Part shown: one piece after another, positions 26,700-35,620 of the stretch
How positions within the stretch are numbered: position 1 is the stretch's first letter
Layout: each line of letters starts with the position of its first letter
From: DASQHL01 sp963843685
GTDB lineage: Bacteria; Chloroflexota; Dehalococcoidia; DSTF01; JACRBR01
DNA: 64,000 nucleotides
Assembly (NCBI GenBank): GCA_963843685.1
Contig: CAWJLO010000012.1
Coordinates: 1-64,000 of the forward strand
Direction of reading: 5' to 3'
Notes under the pieces: model-generated
The model's database searches: none
Told to the model about the DNA's origin: nothing
What the model saw: only the letters and a program-made list of their open reading frames with translations
Position numbers and translations under genes: made by a program

Positions 26700-27503
26700 A
26701 TGGCACGAACACTGGCAGGGGCAGGACCGGAGCGGACGAACCGCCTCATCCTCATCGGCGCGATCGCGCTGGCGGTGGTGGCGGCGGTGCTGGTGTTCGC
26801 CAGCCTGAGCAGCTTCGGCGGGAGCAGCGACACCAACTCCATCGGCGGGACGGTGAGCGTGGTGGTGGCGGCGCAGGACATCAAGGCAGGGACGACGATC
26901 ACGGGCGACATGCTGACGACGGCGGTGATCCCGTCGAAGGTGCTGGTCGACGGGGCGGTGACGGACAAGCAGGCGGCGGTGGGGCTGGTGAACCTGTACC
27001 CCATCTACAAGAACGACCAGGTCAGCGCGCCGAAGCTGGGACAGGGAGACAAGAACTGCGGCTTCCGCTGCGCGATCCCGAACGGGATGGTGGCAGTTTC
27101 GGTGCCGATCAGCGAGACGACAAGCGTGGGCGGGCTGATCCAGCCGGGCGACTACATCGACATCACGGCGGTGTACAACAAGTCGAACGGGGACAACGCG
27201 ACGGGGCTGCTGCAGAACGTGCTGGTGCTGGCGGTTGGGCAGAACGCGGCGAAGCCGACGGCGCAGCTGGACTCGAACGGGAACCCTTTGCCGGCGGACA
27301 GCGCGGCGGTGGCGGGGTCGGACAACACGGACCCGAACAACAAGGCGAAGACACTGACGGTGGCCGTGAACCCACAGGACGTGGGGACGCTGGCGCTGGC
27401 GACGACACAGGGGACGGTCTACCTTTCGTTGCGGCCTCCGGGGGACACGACGATCGTGCCGGCGGCGCCGGATGCGGGGGCGGCGGACGCGCCGACGCCA
27501 TAG
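26700..27503 (+). CDS. cpaB: CpaB/RcpC family pilus assembly protein
   Basis: 267 aa, intact. One N-terminal membrane helix (LILIGAIALAVVAAVLVFAS), then a periplasmic SAF domain (VSVVVAAQDIKAGTTITGDM) and the RcpC region (GMVAVSVPISETTSVGGLIQPGDYIDI). In Tad systems CpaB sits around the secretin or outer envelope channel, though a monoderm envelope here would need another partner. It begins 12 bases after TadG. It is one of the few uninterrupted genes in this locus. Confidence 0.92.
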   Translation: MARTLAGAGPERTNRLILIGAIALAVVAAVLVFASLSSFGGSSDTNSIGGTVSVVVAAQDIKAGTTITGDMLTTAVIPSKVLVDGAVTDKQAAVGLVNLYPIYKNDQVSAPKLGQGDKNCGFRCAIPNGMVAVSVPISETTSVGGLIQPGDYIDITAVYNKSNGDNATGLLQNVLVLAVGQNAAKPTAQLDSNGNPLPADSAAVAGSDNTDPNNKAKTLTVAVNPQDVGTLALATTQGTVYLSLRPPGDTTIVPAAPDAGAADAPTP

Positions 27504-27587
27504 GGGCAGAGCCCGAGGGGGCTCAGCCGGCGGGGCAGAGCCCGAGGGGCTCAGCCGGGCGAAATTGACACAGTCGGCGGGGCCGAC
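27503..27587. repeat. Two tandem GC hairpin units plus a third hairpin before cpaE
   Basis: Units 27503-27530 and 27532-27558 both read GGGGCAGAGCCCGAGGGG, then CTCAGCCGG, each self-complementary (GAGCCC/GGGCTC). A GTCGGC-GGG-GCCGAC hairpin follows at 27573-27587. They separate cpaB from cpaE and could damp transcription or protect mRNA ends within the operon. Confidence 0.65.
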
Positions 27588-27636
27588 ACGTTAGAGACAG
27601 AGAGACGGGACTTACAGAGCGAAGGCCGGAGGCCGC

Positions 27637-28855
27637 GTGGCGAAGACACCATCAACACTGATCGTCGACACTGACATCCAGGCACGATACGAGGCGAAGC
27701 AGGTCGTGAAAGCGTCCGGGCTGACGTTCGCCGGCGAGTGCGGGTTCGGCATGGAGGCGGTGACGACAGCGGGCGAGCTGAAGCCGGACGCCATCATCGT
27801 GGGCGTGACGGAGCCGATGGAGCGGTCGCTGCAGACGGTGGAATCGCTGCAGAGCCTGCTGCCGGAGACGCCCATCCTCGTGTATTCGGACTCGCAGGGA
27901 CATCGAGACGATCCGGAAGGCGATGATGGCGGGGGCGCGGGACTTCCTGTCGCGGCCGATCAAGCCGGAGACGCTGCACGCATCTGTGATCGCGGCGCTG
28001 GAGTCCGAGGAGAAGAAGAAGCTCCGGCAGCTGGGGCAGATCCCGGCGGCGGCGACGGCCGGCACGGTGGTGACCATCTTCGGCGCGAAGGGCGGGATCG
28101 GCAAATCGACGATCAGCACGAACATCGCGGTGGCGCTGGCGCGGATGGAGCGCTCGTCGGTGTGCGTGGTGGACCTGGACAACGGGTTCGGGGACATCGC
28201 GGGGATGCTGGACGTGAAGCCGGAGCGGACGATGTTCGACATGATCCGGGACATGGACATGATCGAGCGGGACGACATCTCGCGCTACGTGACGAAGCAC
28301 GAGCTGACGGACCTGGACATCCTGGCGGGGCCGACGGTGCTGGAGTGGCGGAAGATCACGCCTGACCAGGTGCGGCGCGTCATCGAGTTCCTGGCGAAGA
28401 ACTACGACACGATCGTGCTGGACACTTCGGGCATGCTGAACGAGCTGGCGGAGATGGCCGTGGAAGTGGCGACGATCGTGCTGTGGGTGACGACGACGGA
28501 GTTCGCGAGCGTGAAGGATTCGCTGGAGGCGATGCGGGCGCTGAAGATGCTCTCGTACTCGCAGGAGCGGGTGCGGATCGTGATGAACGCGATCTCGCCG
28601 GACGACGGGGTGCGGCCGAGCGTGGTGCAGGACGCACTGCAGCGGGACGTGTTCTGGAACATCCCGTACGACAAGAAGGTGCGGCAGGGCACGCACCTGG
28701 GCCAGCCGATCGTGATCACGGCGCCGCAATCGATCGCGGCGAAGAGCCTGGTGGACCTGGCGACGCTGATCCAGGGCGGGCGCCTGGACAAGGGTCCGAA
28801 GATCCTGGGGAGCTTCAAGTGGCGGCCGGGCTCGGCGGCCGTGGCAGAGGGATAG
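27637..28855 (+). CDS. cpaE: CpaE/TadZ pilus localisation ATPase (one frameshift)
   Basis: N-terminal receiver-like domain (TLIVDTDIQARYEAKQVVKA, MERSLQTVESLQSLLPETPI) followed by a MinD/ParA ATPase (FGAKGGIGKSTISTNIAVAL deviant Walker A; CVVDLDNGFGDIAGML; DTIVLDTSG). Start GTG 27637 after GGAGG. The frame breaks at ~27900 between YSDSQG and DIETIRKAMMAGARDFLSRP; dropping one G from CAGGGACATC joins them. TadZ positions the pilus machine, often at a pole. The receiver part has the usual degenerate acidic pocket. Confidence 0.88.
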
Positions 28856-28858
28856 GTC

Positions 28859-30200
28859 ATGGCGATCGACATCGTCCGAGAGCGACGCTACGAGCTGGTG
28901 ACGGACGACGGGGACGGCGAGTGGTTCGAGGCCGTCCACCAGATCCACCAGCGGATGCTGCAGGAGATGGACCTGTCATCGGTCGAGCGGCTGGACGCGG
29001 CACGTGCGCGCGAGGCGGTGACCGTGGCGGCGCGGCAGCTGGTGACGCAGTACTTCCCGTCGCTGCTGGGCGACGACCGGGAGCGGGTGATCAAGCGGGT
29101 GATCGATGAGGCGATCGGCTTCGGGCCGATCGAGCCGCTGCTCGACGACGACACAGTCTCTGAAGTGATGGTGAACGCGCCGGACGAGGTGTTCTTCGAG
29201 CGCGACGGGCAGCTGTTCCTGTCGGCGCTGCAGTTCAAGGACAACGCGCACATCATGCGCGTGGTGGAGCGCATCATCGCGCCGATTGGACGGCGTCATC
29301 GACGAGTCGTCGCCGTTCGTGGACGCGCGGCTGCCGGACGGCTCTCGTGTGAACGTAGTGATCCCGCCGCTGGTGCCGCGGAGTCCGACGATGACGATCC
29401 GGAAGTTCCGGCGCGAGAAGTACAAGATGCCGGACCTTGTGGGGAACGGGACGTTGACGCAGCCGATCGCGGAGTTCCTGCAGGCCTGCGTGAAGCAGCG
29501 GCTGAACATCGTGATCAGCGGCGGTACCGGCACCGGGAAGACGACGCTGCTGAACGCGCTTTCAGCGTACGTGCCGAACACCGAGCGCATCGTGTCGATC
29601 GAGGACCCGATCGAGATGAAGCTGCAGCAGTCGCACGTGGTGGCGATGGAGGCGCGGCCGCCGAACATCGAGGGGAAGAACGAGATCACGCAGCGGGACC
29701 TGGTGCGGAACGCGCTGCGCATGCGGCCGGACCGGATCATCGTCGGCGAGGTCCGCAGCGCCGAGGCGTTCGACATGCTCCAGGCGATGAACACGGGCCA
29801 CGAGGGTTCGCTGACGACGGTGCACGCGAACTCGCCGCGAGACGCGCTGATCCGCATTGAGAACATGGTGATGATGGCCGGTTTCGACCTGCCAGTGCGG
29901 GCGATCCGGGAGCAGATCGTCTCAGCCGTGCACCTGGTGCTGCAGATCGCGCGGTCATCCGACGGGCGGCGGCGGTTGACGCACATCACGGAGGTGACGG
30001 GGCGGGAAGGCGACACGATCTCGATGCAGGACATCTTCGTGTTCCGGCAGGAGGGGATCGACGCGAAGGGGCACGTGCTGGGCGGGATGGAGTCGACGGG
30101 GATCGTGCCGACATTCGCCGAACAGTTCGCGCGCGCGGGGATCAACCTGGCGGACATGGGACTCGGGCTGGAACACGTAGGCGAGCGCAATGGGCGTTGA
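28859..30200 (+). CDS. cpaF: CpaF/TadA pilus motor ATPase (one frameshift)
   Basis: Type II/IV secretion ATPase that powers Tad pilus assembly. N-terminal part FGPIEPLLDDDTVSEVMVNA; then after a frame change at ~29300 (RIIAPIGRR to DESSPFVDARLPDGSRVNV) the catalytic core: Walker A GGTGTGKTT, Asp box VSIEDPIEMKLQQSH..EARPPN, Walker B IIVGEVRSAEA, His box NTGHEGSLTTVHANSP. About 446 aa when joined. Spacing to cpaE is three bases and it overlaps tadB by 11. It is clearly distinct from the ArlI-type enzyme at 17.9 kb. Confidence 0.9.
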
Positions 30201-31164
30201 GTTGATCGCGGCTATTGCGGCCGGTGCTGCCATCATCATGTTCGCGACATACTACGCGCGGCAGACGGCGGTGCGGCCGGCGGACGCCCGGATCAGGCGA
30301 CTGGCGGTGCGGCCCACGGCGGTGCGACGCGGCCTCTCGTGGGAGGAGATCCGCAGGCAGGGGCCATCGAGCTTGCCGCTGCTGCGCGAGGCATTGGAGC
30401 AGAGCGCCTGGGGCGAGCGGATGGGGAAGCAGCTGGAGCAGGCCGGGCTGAAGCTGCGCGTCGGAGAGTACGTGCTGATTCGCTTCGCGGCGGCGGTGGT
30501 GCCGTTCGCGGTCGGTGTGGATGCTGCTCGGGGGGACGCTAGGGTTCCTGCTGGGGCTGGTCGTCGGGGGGCGTGGGGTTCCTGCTGCCGGCGATGTGGG
30601 TTTCGTCGACGCGCGGCCGGCGGATGGCGCAGATTACGAAGCAGATGCCCGAGGCGGTGGTCCTGCTGGCGAACTCGCTGACGGGCGGGATTCGCGCTGC
30701 AGCACGGCATCGACATCGTATCGAAAGAGATGGAGCCGCCGGTCGCCGAGGAGTTCGCGCGGCTGATGGCGGATCTGAACGTCGGCGCGGCGGTGGAGGA
30801 CGCGATGCAGGGGTTGCTGGAGCGCGCGGACGTCGAGGAAATGAACCTCATGGTGACCGCGATCCTGATCCAGCGCACCAGCGGCGGCAACCTGGCCGAA
30901 ATCCTCGAGACGGTAGGGGAGGCGATGCGAGAGCGGGAGCGGCTGTCGGGCGAGGTCCGGACGATGACGGCGCAGCAGCGCTTCACGGGGACGGTGCTCA
31001 CGTTCTGGCCGCTGGGGTTGTTGGGGTTGTTCTGCCTGATCAACTGGCACACGACGTCGTTGTTGTTCACGACGGGGATCGGACTGACGCTGCTGATTAT
31101 CGGCGGCGTGTTCCAGTTCCTTGGCTACTACACGATCCGTCGGATCCTGGACATCGACATTTAG
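30190..31164 (+). CDS. tadB: TadB platform protein (about three frameshifts)
   Basis: Inner-membrane GspF-type platform subunit. Segments in order: MGVELIAAIAAGAAIIMFAT and LRVGEYVLIRFAAAVVPFAV; then in another frame MLLGGTLGFLLGLVVGG (~30515-30570); LLPAMWVSSTRGRRMAQITK and MPEAVVLLANSLTGGIRA (~30580-30700); LQHGIDIVSKEMEPPVAEEF through to GGVFQFLGYYTIRRILDIDI (to 31164). The GspF core (ARLMADLNVG, TAILIQRTSGGNLAEIL) and the C-terminal membrane helices are intact. Three one-base jumps are needed. Confidence 0.85.
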
Positions 31165-31183
31165 AGGCAACTCATGGTCTTCC

Positions 31184-32072
31184 ATGGCATCGATTCTGGT
31201 CTTCGCCTGCCGTGCTGATGTTCGCGTTGTGGTTCACGCGGCGGCAGAACGTCATGCAGGACCGCGTGCGGACGCTGGCGGCGGAGCGCCGAACGGCGGC
31301 GCAGCAGGGCGACTCGTTCTGGCAACGGGTGATACTGCCGGCGATGCGGGGGATCGGCGGGCGCGTAATGATCGTGATGCCCACCACGCTCGTGAGCCGG
31401 GCGAGGAAGTGGCTGACCATCTCCAACAGCACCATGGGTCTGCCGACGTTCATGTCGCTTGTACTGGTGATGGCGACGGCGCCGGCACTGATCGTGTTCG
31501 CGTGGATGTACGCGGTCAGCGGCGGCTCCATGACGTCGCTCCAGTGGATCTTGGTGCTGCTGGTCGCGGTCGCGGGGATCGTGGGGCCGATGATGGTGTT
31601 GCGACGGGCGGCCAAGAATCGCCAGACGGCGTTCTGGAAGGCGCTGCCCGACAGCCTCGACCTGCTGACGACGTGCGTGGAGGCGGGACTGAGCCTCGAC
31701 TTCGCCTTTCAGCGCGTAGCGGCGCGGCAGAAGGGCCCGGTCGGCGAGGAGATCGGCCGCATGCTCCGTGAGAAGGCGCTAGGACAGCCGCGCAAAGAGG
31801 CGCTGCAGACGATGGCGCAGCGGATCGATTTGCCGGACGTGAACGTGTTCGTGAACTCGGTGATCCAGGCGGAGACGCTCGGCACCAGCATCGGGCAGGT
31901 GCTGCGCATCCAGTCGCGCCAGCTGCGGATCCGTCGGCGGCAGCGCGCGGAGCAGCTCGCGCGGCAGGCTGCGCCGAAGATGGTGTTCCCACTCGTGTTC
32001 TTTGTGCTGCCCAGCCTGTTCATCGTGATCCTGGGGCCGATGATCATCAATGCGGTGCAGCAGCTAGGTTAG
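31184..32072 (+). CDS. tadC: TadC platform protein (frameshift near start)
   Basis: Second GspF-type platform protein. The main frame runs from about 31215: LMFALWFTRRQNVMQDRVRT, DSFWQRVILPAMRGI, membrane segments near LPTFMSLVLVMATAPALIVF and WILVLLVAVAGIVGPMMV, the GspF core FWKALPDSLDLLTTCVEAGL, and the C-terminal span VFPLVFFVLPSLFIVILG. The start ATG 31184 (MASILVFA) is in a different frame, so one base is gained or lost at ~31207; an ATG at 31174 is less likely. It pairs with TadB. Confidence 0.83.
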
Positions 32073-32092
32073 TCGTTGGGCGGAGGGCTGAC

Positions 32093-33224
32093 ATGCTCGA
32101 GTCGCAGGGATTGCGGCCGCTCGATCCGTACCGTAGCGTTACAGCTTCACCCGCGAGCACCGCGTCAGCTCGTCGTCGAGGCGTACTGGCACCTGGTATC
32201 GCGGCGGAAGCTGCGCGGCGATGCCGGGAGTGTCAGCGACCTGAACGCGGCGTACGGCCTGCTGATGGACGAAGCGCGCCGGGCCGAGTACGACGGGGAA
32301 CATGGAGAGCGGGGCGTTGAGCACGGCACACTCGATCACTATGGTCAGCTCTGCGTGGATCCGGACGCCGACGCGGAGGTCATCGCGCTGGCGTACGAAG
32401 TGCTGGCCCGTACGAGCGTTGGTCAGGCGCGGGAGGCACTTGACGAAGCGTATCGGACGCTGGGCAACCCTCAGCTGCGGGCGCGGTACGACTCCGCGCG
32501 CGCGAGGAGCAGCGACGAACTCACACGCGTCCCGGTCGTCGCGCCTCCGCGAGTCGTCGCGCCGCCGCGAGCCTCCGCGCACGCAGAAGCAGTCCCGCCG
32601 ATGTTCCGGCGAGAGGAGGCGCGCGTGAGCAACGGGTCCGGTGGAGAGCGCCCGGAGTCGCCTCGACCTCGTCCCGCGCGACCGACGCGGGAGACGCCGC
32701 CGCCTTCCGCGGTCGCGGTCTCCTCAGCCGTCTGGGGCTTGGGCGCGGCAGCAGCGCCGATCATGCGCCCCACGCACGGAGAGCCACGCCGTTTCGCCTC
32801 CGACCAGGCCCTCGACGCCGCCAAGGACGCGCGGCTGCTGACCCTGCACGGGGAGCCGCTGGAACGAGCAGGAAACGGAACCGGCCGCTGCACCACCGCG
32901 CCCGGGGAGCAGCGACGGTATCGCGGCGCTGGTGTTCATCGCAGGCCCGTTCTGCAGGGCTTCGCATTGGCCTGGGTCCCGACGTCGTGACGATTGGTTC
33001 GGCGGGCGACGCCGACGTGGTCCTGACGGATCCCGGCGGACCGGATCGCCGCGGAGCACGCGCGCATCTGGCAGCACGGCGAACACTTCGTGTTCCGGCA
33101 GTTCGAGGGGGCCCGAACCGTGATCGGCGGCCAGCGCCTCATGACGTCGATGGTGATCCTGGATGACGGGGACGAGATCCAGATCGGCCCACACCGGATC
33201 GCCTTTTCGCACCCGCCAGGCTGA
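32093..33224 (+). CDS. J-domain-like repeat plus FHA protein (at least two frameshifts)
   Basis: Starts MLESQGLRPLDPYR, then after a frame change at ~32130 TVALQLHPRAPRQLVVEAYW. Two DnaJ-like helical repeats follow (WHLVSRRKLRGD..DLNAAYGLLMDEARRAEYD and YEVLARTSVGQAREALDEAY), a disordered Pro/Arg/Glu stretch, and after another change near 32960 an FHA domain: IGLGPDVVTIGSAGDADVVL, EHARIWQHGEHF, IQIGPHRIAFSHPPG, ending at 33224. No HPD motif is seen, so it is not an active J-protein. It closes the Tad locus as the VWA-FHA protein opens it. Confidence 0.65.
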
Positions 33225-33390
33225 ATCAGCATAGGGGAACTGCCCGGGTTTCTCAGCCAATCCCCAGCTACCACAGCAAGTCCCACGTCCTAGCATGCCC
33301 ATGACGCAGCCGCGCGTCGGCAGCGCCGGGCGGGATCCGGGATTGGGGTAGCATTGAGATTCGAGCGGGATTCGGCGTATCATCGGGTCG

Positions 33391-33552
33391 ATGGTGAGTT
33401 GGTTATGCGCGTTGCGCCGGAACTGGGACGCCTTCTTGGCCAGCGCCCTGTTTTGGACGGTCGTCGCGATCTACCTCGGCCCCGGCTACTACTTCGCCTT
33501 CCTGTACATCTTCTTCTGCCTCCTCATAGCGCGTACGGCGCTGCGTCGCTGA
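33391..33552 (+). CDS. Small membrane protein
   Basis: 53 aa, MVSWLCALRRNWDAFLASAL, FWTVVAIYLGPGYYFAFLYI, FFCLLIARTALRR: two closely spaced hydrophobic segments with positive ends. It lies alone 166 bases after the FHA gene. The ATG has a weak GGTCG-type site upstream. Aromatic content is high for a chance ORF. No family recognised. Confidence 0.5.
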   Translation: MVSWLCALRRNWDAFLASALFWTVVAIYLGPGYYFAFLYIFFCLLIARTALRR

Positions 33553-33582
33553 ACACCAGAGGTCACCGAAGGGATCGCCGCC

Positions 33583-33663
33583 ATGGCCCAGGTCCGGGAT
33601 GTCTTCTCCGTGCGCAACGCCGGCCGCGGCACGGTGCTTGACAGATTACGGATCATCCGCTAA
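33583..33663 (+). pseudogene. Duplicated 5' end of the DUF192 gene
   Basis: A 26-codon ORF beginning MAQVRDVFSVRNAGRGTVL. The segment FSVRNAxRGTVL and its DNA are nearly the same as the start of the intact DUF192 gene at 34592 (about 30 of 34 bases over the best stretch). After GTGCTT the similarity stops and the next gene's upstream region begins. It appears to be the left remnant of a DUF192 gene interrupted or duplicated around the element at 33640-34590. Confidence 0.7.
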
Positions 33664-33695
33664 AGCTTTTGCCAACTCGCTCGCAGGGAGGCACG

Positions 33696-34541
33696 ATGGC
33701 CAGGACCGGCCCGCGGACTCGCGCCGGCAAAGCAACGGTGAGCCAGAATGCGGTCACCCACGGCCTCCGGTCGTCGTCCCCGGTGATCCCCGGCCGCGAA
33801 CGGACCCAGGATTGGGAGGACCACCGCGCTGCCCTGGTGCGGGATCTGGCTCCCCTCGGGGCGTTGGAGGAACAACTCGTCGACCTCGTCGCCGGCCTTC
33901 TCTGGCGTCTCCGCCGTGTGCCCGGCTACGAAGCAGACCAGATCGCCGTCTCCGTCGAGCGCATCGACGACGCCGATCTCGCCCTACCCGGCCAGCCGGC
34001 CCCATCTGACCTCAGGCTCCGGATAGACAGCTCTCAGCGCGCCCGGAAGATCCTCGCCCAGCTCGCGGACCTGCCCGACAACGCCCGCCTCGCGGGCGAT
34101 GACGCCGCATCCGTGCTCATCGTGGTCGCCGGCGACGACGCCTCGTCTCTCCCCGGGGTCGTGCCTGGCACCAACCCACCGTGCCGCACGGAGGACTTCG
34201 CGGACTGGGACGCCGGTATCCTTCGCGAATGTCTTCGCGCCCTCTGCGACAACCTCGGCGCCCCGGCTCGGCAGCTGATCCCGTGGGCTGTTGCTCGCGC
34301 TCGCCAGCAGTTGGACGCGGCCCGCGCCGCCCTCGACGACGCCCTTCGTTATGCGGACCACTACCGCCGCGAGCGGGCGTTGCCGGACGCCCGCTTCCTT
34401 GAGCGCGTCACCCGCTACGAGGCCCACCTCTACCGCCGCCTCTTCCAGGCCCTGCACGAGATTGAGGCGCTTCAGGCGCGCCGGCGGGGGGAGGCCGCGC
34501 CCCTCACCCGGCTGCAGGTTCATGGCCTGCCCGGCTCCTAG
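33696..34541 (+). CDS. Hypothetical protein with GKATVSQNAVTHGL start, probably mobile
   Basis: 281 aa starting MARTGPRTRAGKATVSQNAV and THGLRSSSPVI after AGGGAGG. The pattern TxxGKxxxxxNAxxHGL, followed by a helical EEQLVDLVAGLLWRLRR region and a C-terminal helix bundle with YEAHLYRRLFQALHEIEALQ, is typical of a widespread repeated family of unknown function in Chloroflexota, Planctomycetes and others. Members often occur in many copies and as insertions. Here it lies between a truncated and a complete copy of the DUF192 start, which supports mobility. No transposase or nuclease motif was recognised. Base use is like its surroundings. Confidence 0.75.
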   Translation: MARTGPRTRAGKATVSQNAVTHGLRSSSPVIPGRERTQDWEDHRAALVRDLAPLGALEEQLVDLVAGLLWRLRRVPGYEADQIAVSVERIDDADLALPGQPAPSDLRLRIDSSQRARKILAQLADLPDNARLAGDDAASVLIVVAGDDASSLPGVVPGTNPPCRTEDFADWDAGILRECLRALCDNLGAPARQLIPWAVARARQQLDAARAALDDALRYADHYRRERALPDARFLERVTRYEAHLYRRLFQALHEIEALQARRRGEAAPLTRLQVHGLPGS

Positions 34542-34591
34542 CGACGGAGAAAAAATTGCCAAACAAAATCGCGACCGAGGGCGCCTGACCT

Positions 34592-34963
34592 ATGGCCACA
34601 AGCCGCAAGCTGTTCTCCGTGCGCAACGCCGACCGCGGCACTGTCCTCGCCACGCAATGCCGGCTGGCATCGTCGTTCGTGTCGCGCTTCTTCGGGCTGA
34701 TGGGGCGGAAGGGCGTCGACGAAGGGGGCGGCCTGCTGCTGACACGCAGCTCTTCGATCCACTCGTTCTTCATGCGCTTCCGGTTCGACGCGGTCTTCAT
34801 CAGCCGCGAGGACCGCGTGGTGAAGGTCGTGCCGGCGATGCGCCAGTGGTGGGTGGCGTTCGGGGGCAAAGGGGCGCGCGACGTGCTCGAACTGCCGGCA
34901 GGGGTCGCGGCCGCAACGGGGACCCAAGTGGGCGACCTGCTGGTGTACGAGGACCCGACCTAG
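34592..34963 (+). CDS. DUF192 family protein
   Basis: 123 aa. The family signature is complete: VRNADRGTVLATQCRLASSF, FGLMGRKGVDEGGGLLLTRS, SSIHSFFMRFRFDAVFISRE, and the C-terminal DVLELPAGVAAATGTQVGD. No signal peptide, so probably cytoplasmic. The biochemical role of DUF192 is not established. Its 5' end is duplicated 1 kb upstream (33583) on the other side of the GKATVSQNAVTHGL gene, so this copy may have been rebuilt after an insertion. Confidence 0.9.
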   Translation: MATSRKLFSVRNADRGTVLATQCRLASSFVSRFFGLMGRKGVDEGGGLLLTRSSSIHSFFMRFRFDAVFISREDRVVKVVPAMRQWWVAFGGKGARDVLELPAGVAAATGTQVGDLLVYEDPT

Positions 34964-35123
34964 GCGGGAGCGGGAACCGACTTCTCCGAGAGACACCCCG
35001 CGCGAGCGATCCTCGTCTCAAGTAACGACGGCGAAGGCCGAAGCTGATGAAGAGCGCCGCACCGCGCAGTGACGTCCGTGTCGCACGGCACACACCGTGC
35101 GTCACTTGTGCCGGGTCCTTGTG

Positions 35124-35154
35124 TTGGACGGGCTCCCGGACGCGTTAGTACAAT
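35124..35154 (+). promoter_or_regulatory. Candidate promoter
   Basis: TTGGAC at 35124-35129 and TACAAT at 35149-35154 with a 19-base spacer (long). The -10 overlaps the ATG at 35153, which favours the ATG at 35180 as the real start. Confidence 0.35.
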
Positions 35155-35179
35155 GGAGTACCAAGGCGGGACTCCGGCT

Positions 35180-35620
35180 ATGCCGCAGCAAGACTCCGAC
35201 AAGATCCGGCGCGAAGTCGAGGAGCTCCTCGACAAGCTGGACAACTTCGTGCCCGAAGAGCGCCTCGTTTCCAAGATGCGCAGCCGCAAGAAGGCGGCGG
35301 CAGGGCCCAACATGCTCGAGCGGGCATGGCAGCGAGTCTCTCGTTTGTCGCTGGGCCACGCGATGCTGGCAGGGATCGCGCTGCTGCTGATCGGTACGCT
35401 GTTCCATCACACGCTGGGCGGCGCGGCGACACCACTGGTCGTGCTGGGGATCGTGCTCGTGGCAGGGGCGTTCGTACTTTCGGTGATCGGAGGCGACAGC
35501 CGGCGCACGCTGGCGGGCGGCCGCCCGGAGAAACGATGGCGCGGTCAAGTGATCGACTACTCCGAACCCACACCGACGAGCCGCATCCGCGAGTGGTTCC
35601 GCAGCAGGCGCCGTCACTGA
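35180..35620 (+). CDS. Hypothetical membrane protein with two helices
   Basis: 146 aa from ATG 35180 (MPQQDSDKIRREVEELLDKL); an in-frame ATG at 35153 adds nine residues. A charged N-terminal helix (DKIRREVEELLDKLDNFVPEE) precedes two membrane spans (LGHAMLAGIALLLIGTLFH and PLVVLGIVLVAGAFVLSVIG) and a basic tail. No family recognised. The end overlaps the likely start of the M28 peptidase by about nine codons. Confidence 0.72.
   Translation: MPQQDSDKIRREVEELLDKLDNFVPEERLVSKMRSRKKAAAGPNMLERAWQRVSRLSLGHAMLAGIALLLIGTLFHHTLGGAATPLVVLGIVLVAGAFVLSVIGGDSRRTLAGGRPEKRWRGQVIDYSEPTPTSRIREWFRSRRRH

Noticed and set aside
26498..27568. 356-aa Gly/Arg-rich plus-strand ORF across tadG end and cpaB.
   Set aside because: It is the out-of-frame reading of cpaB, which is complete in its own frame.
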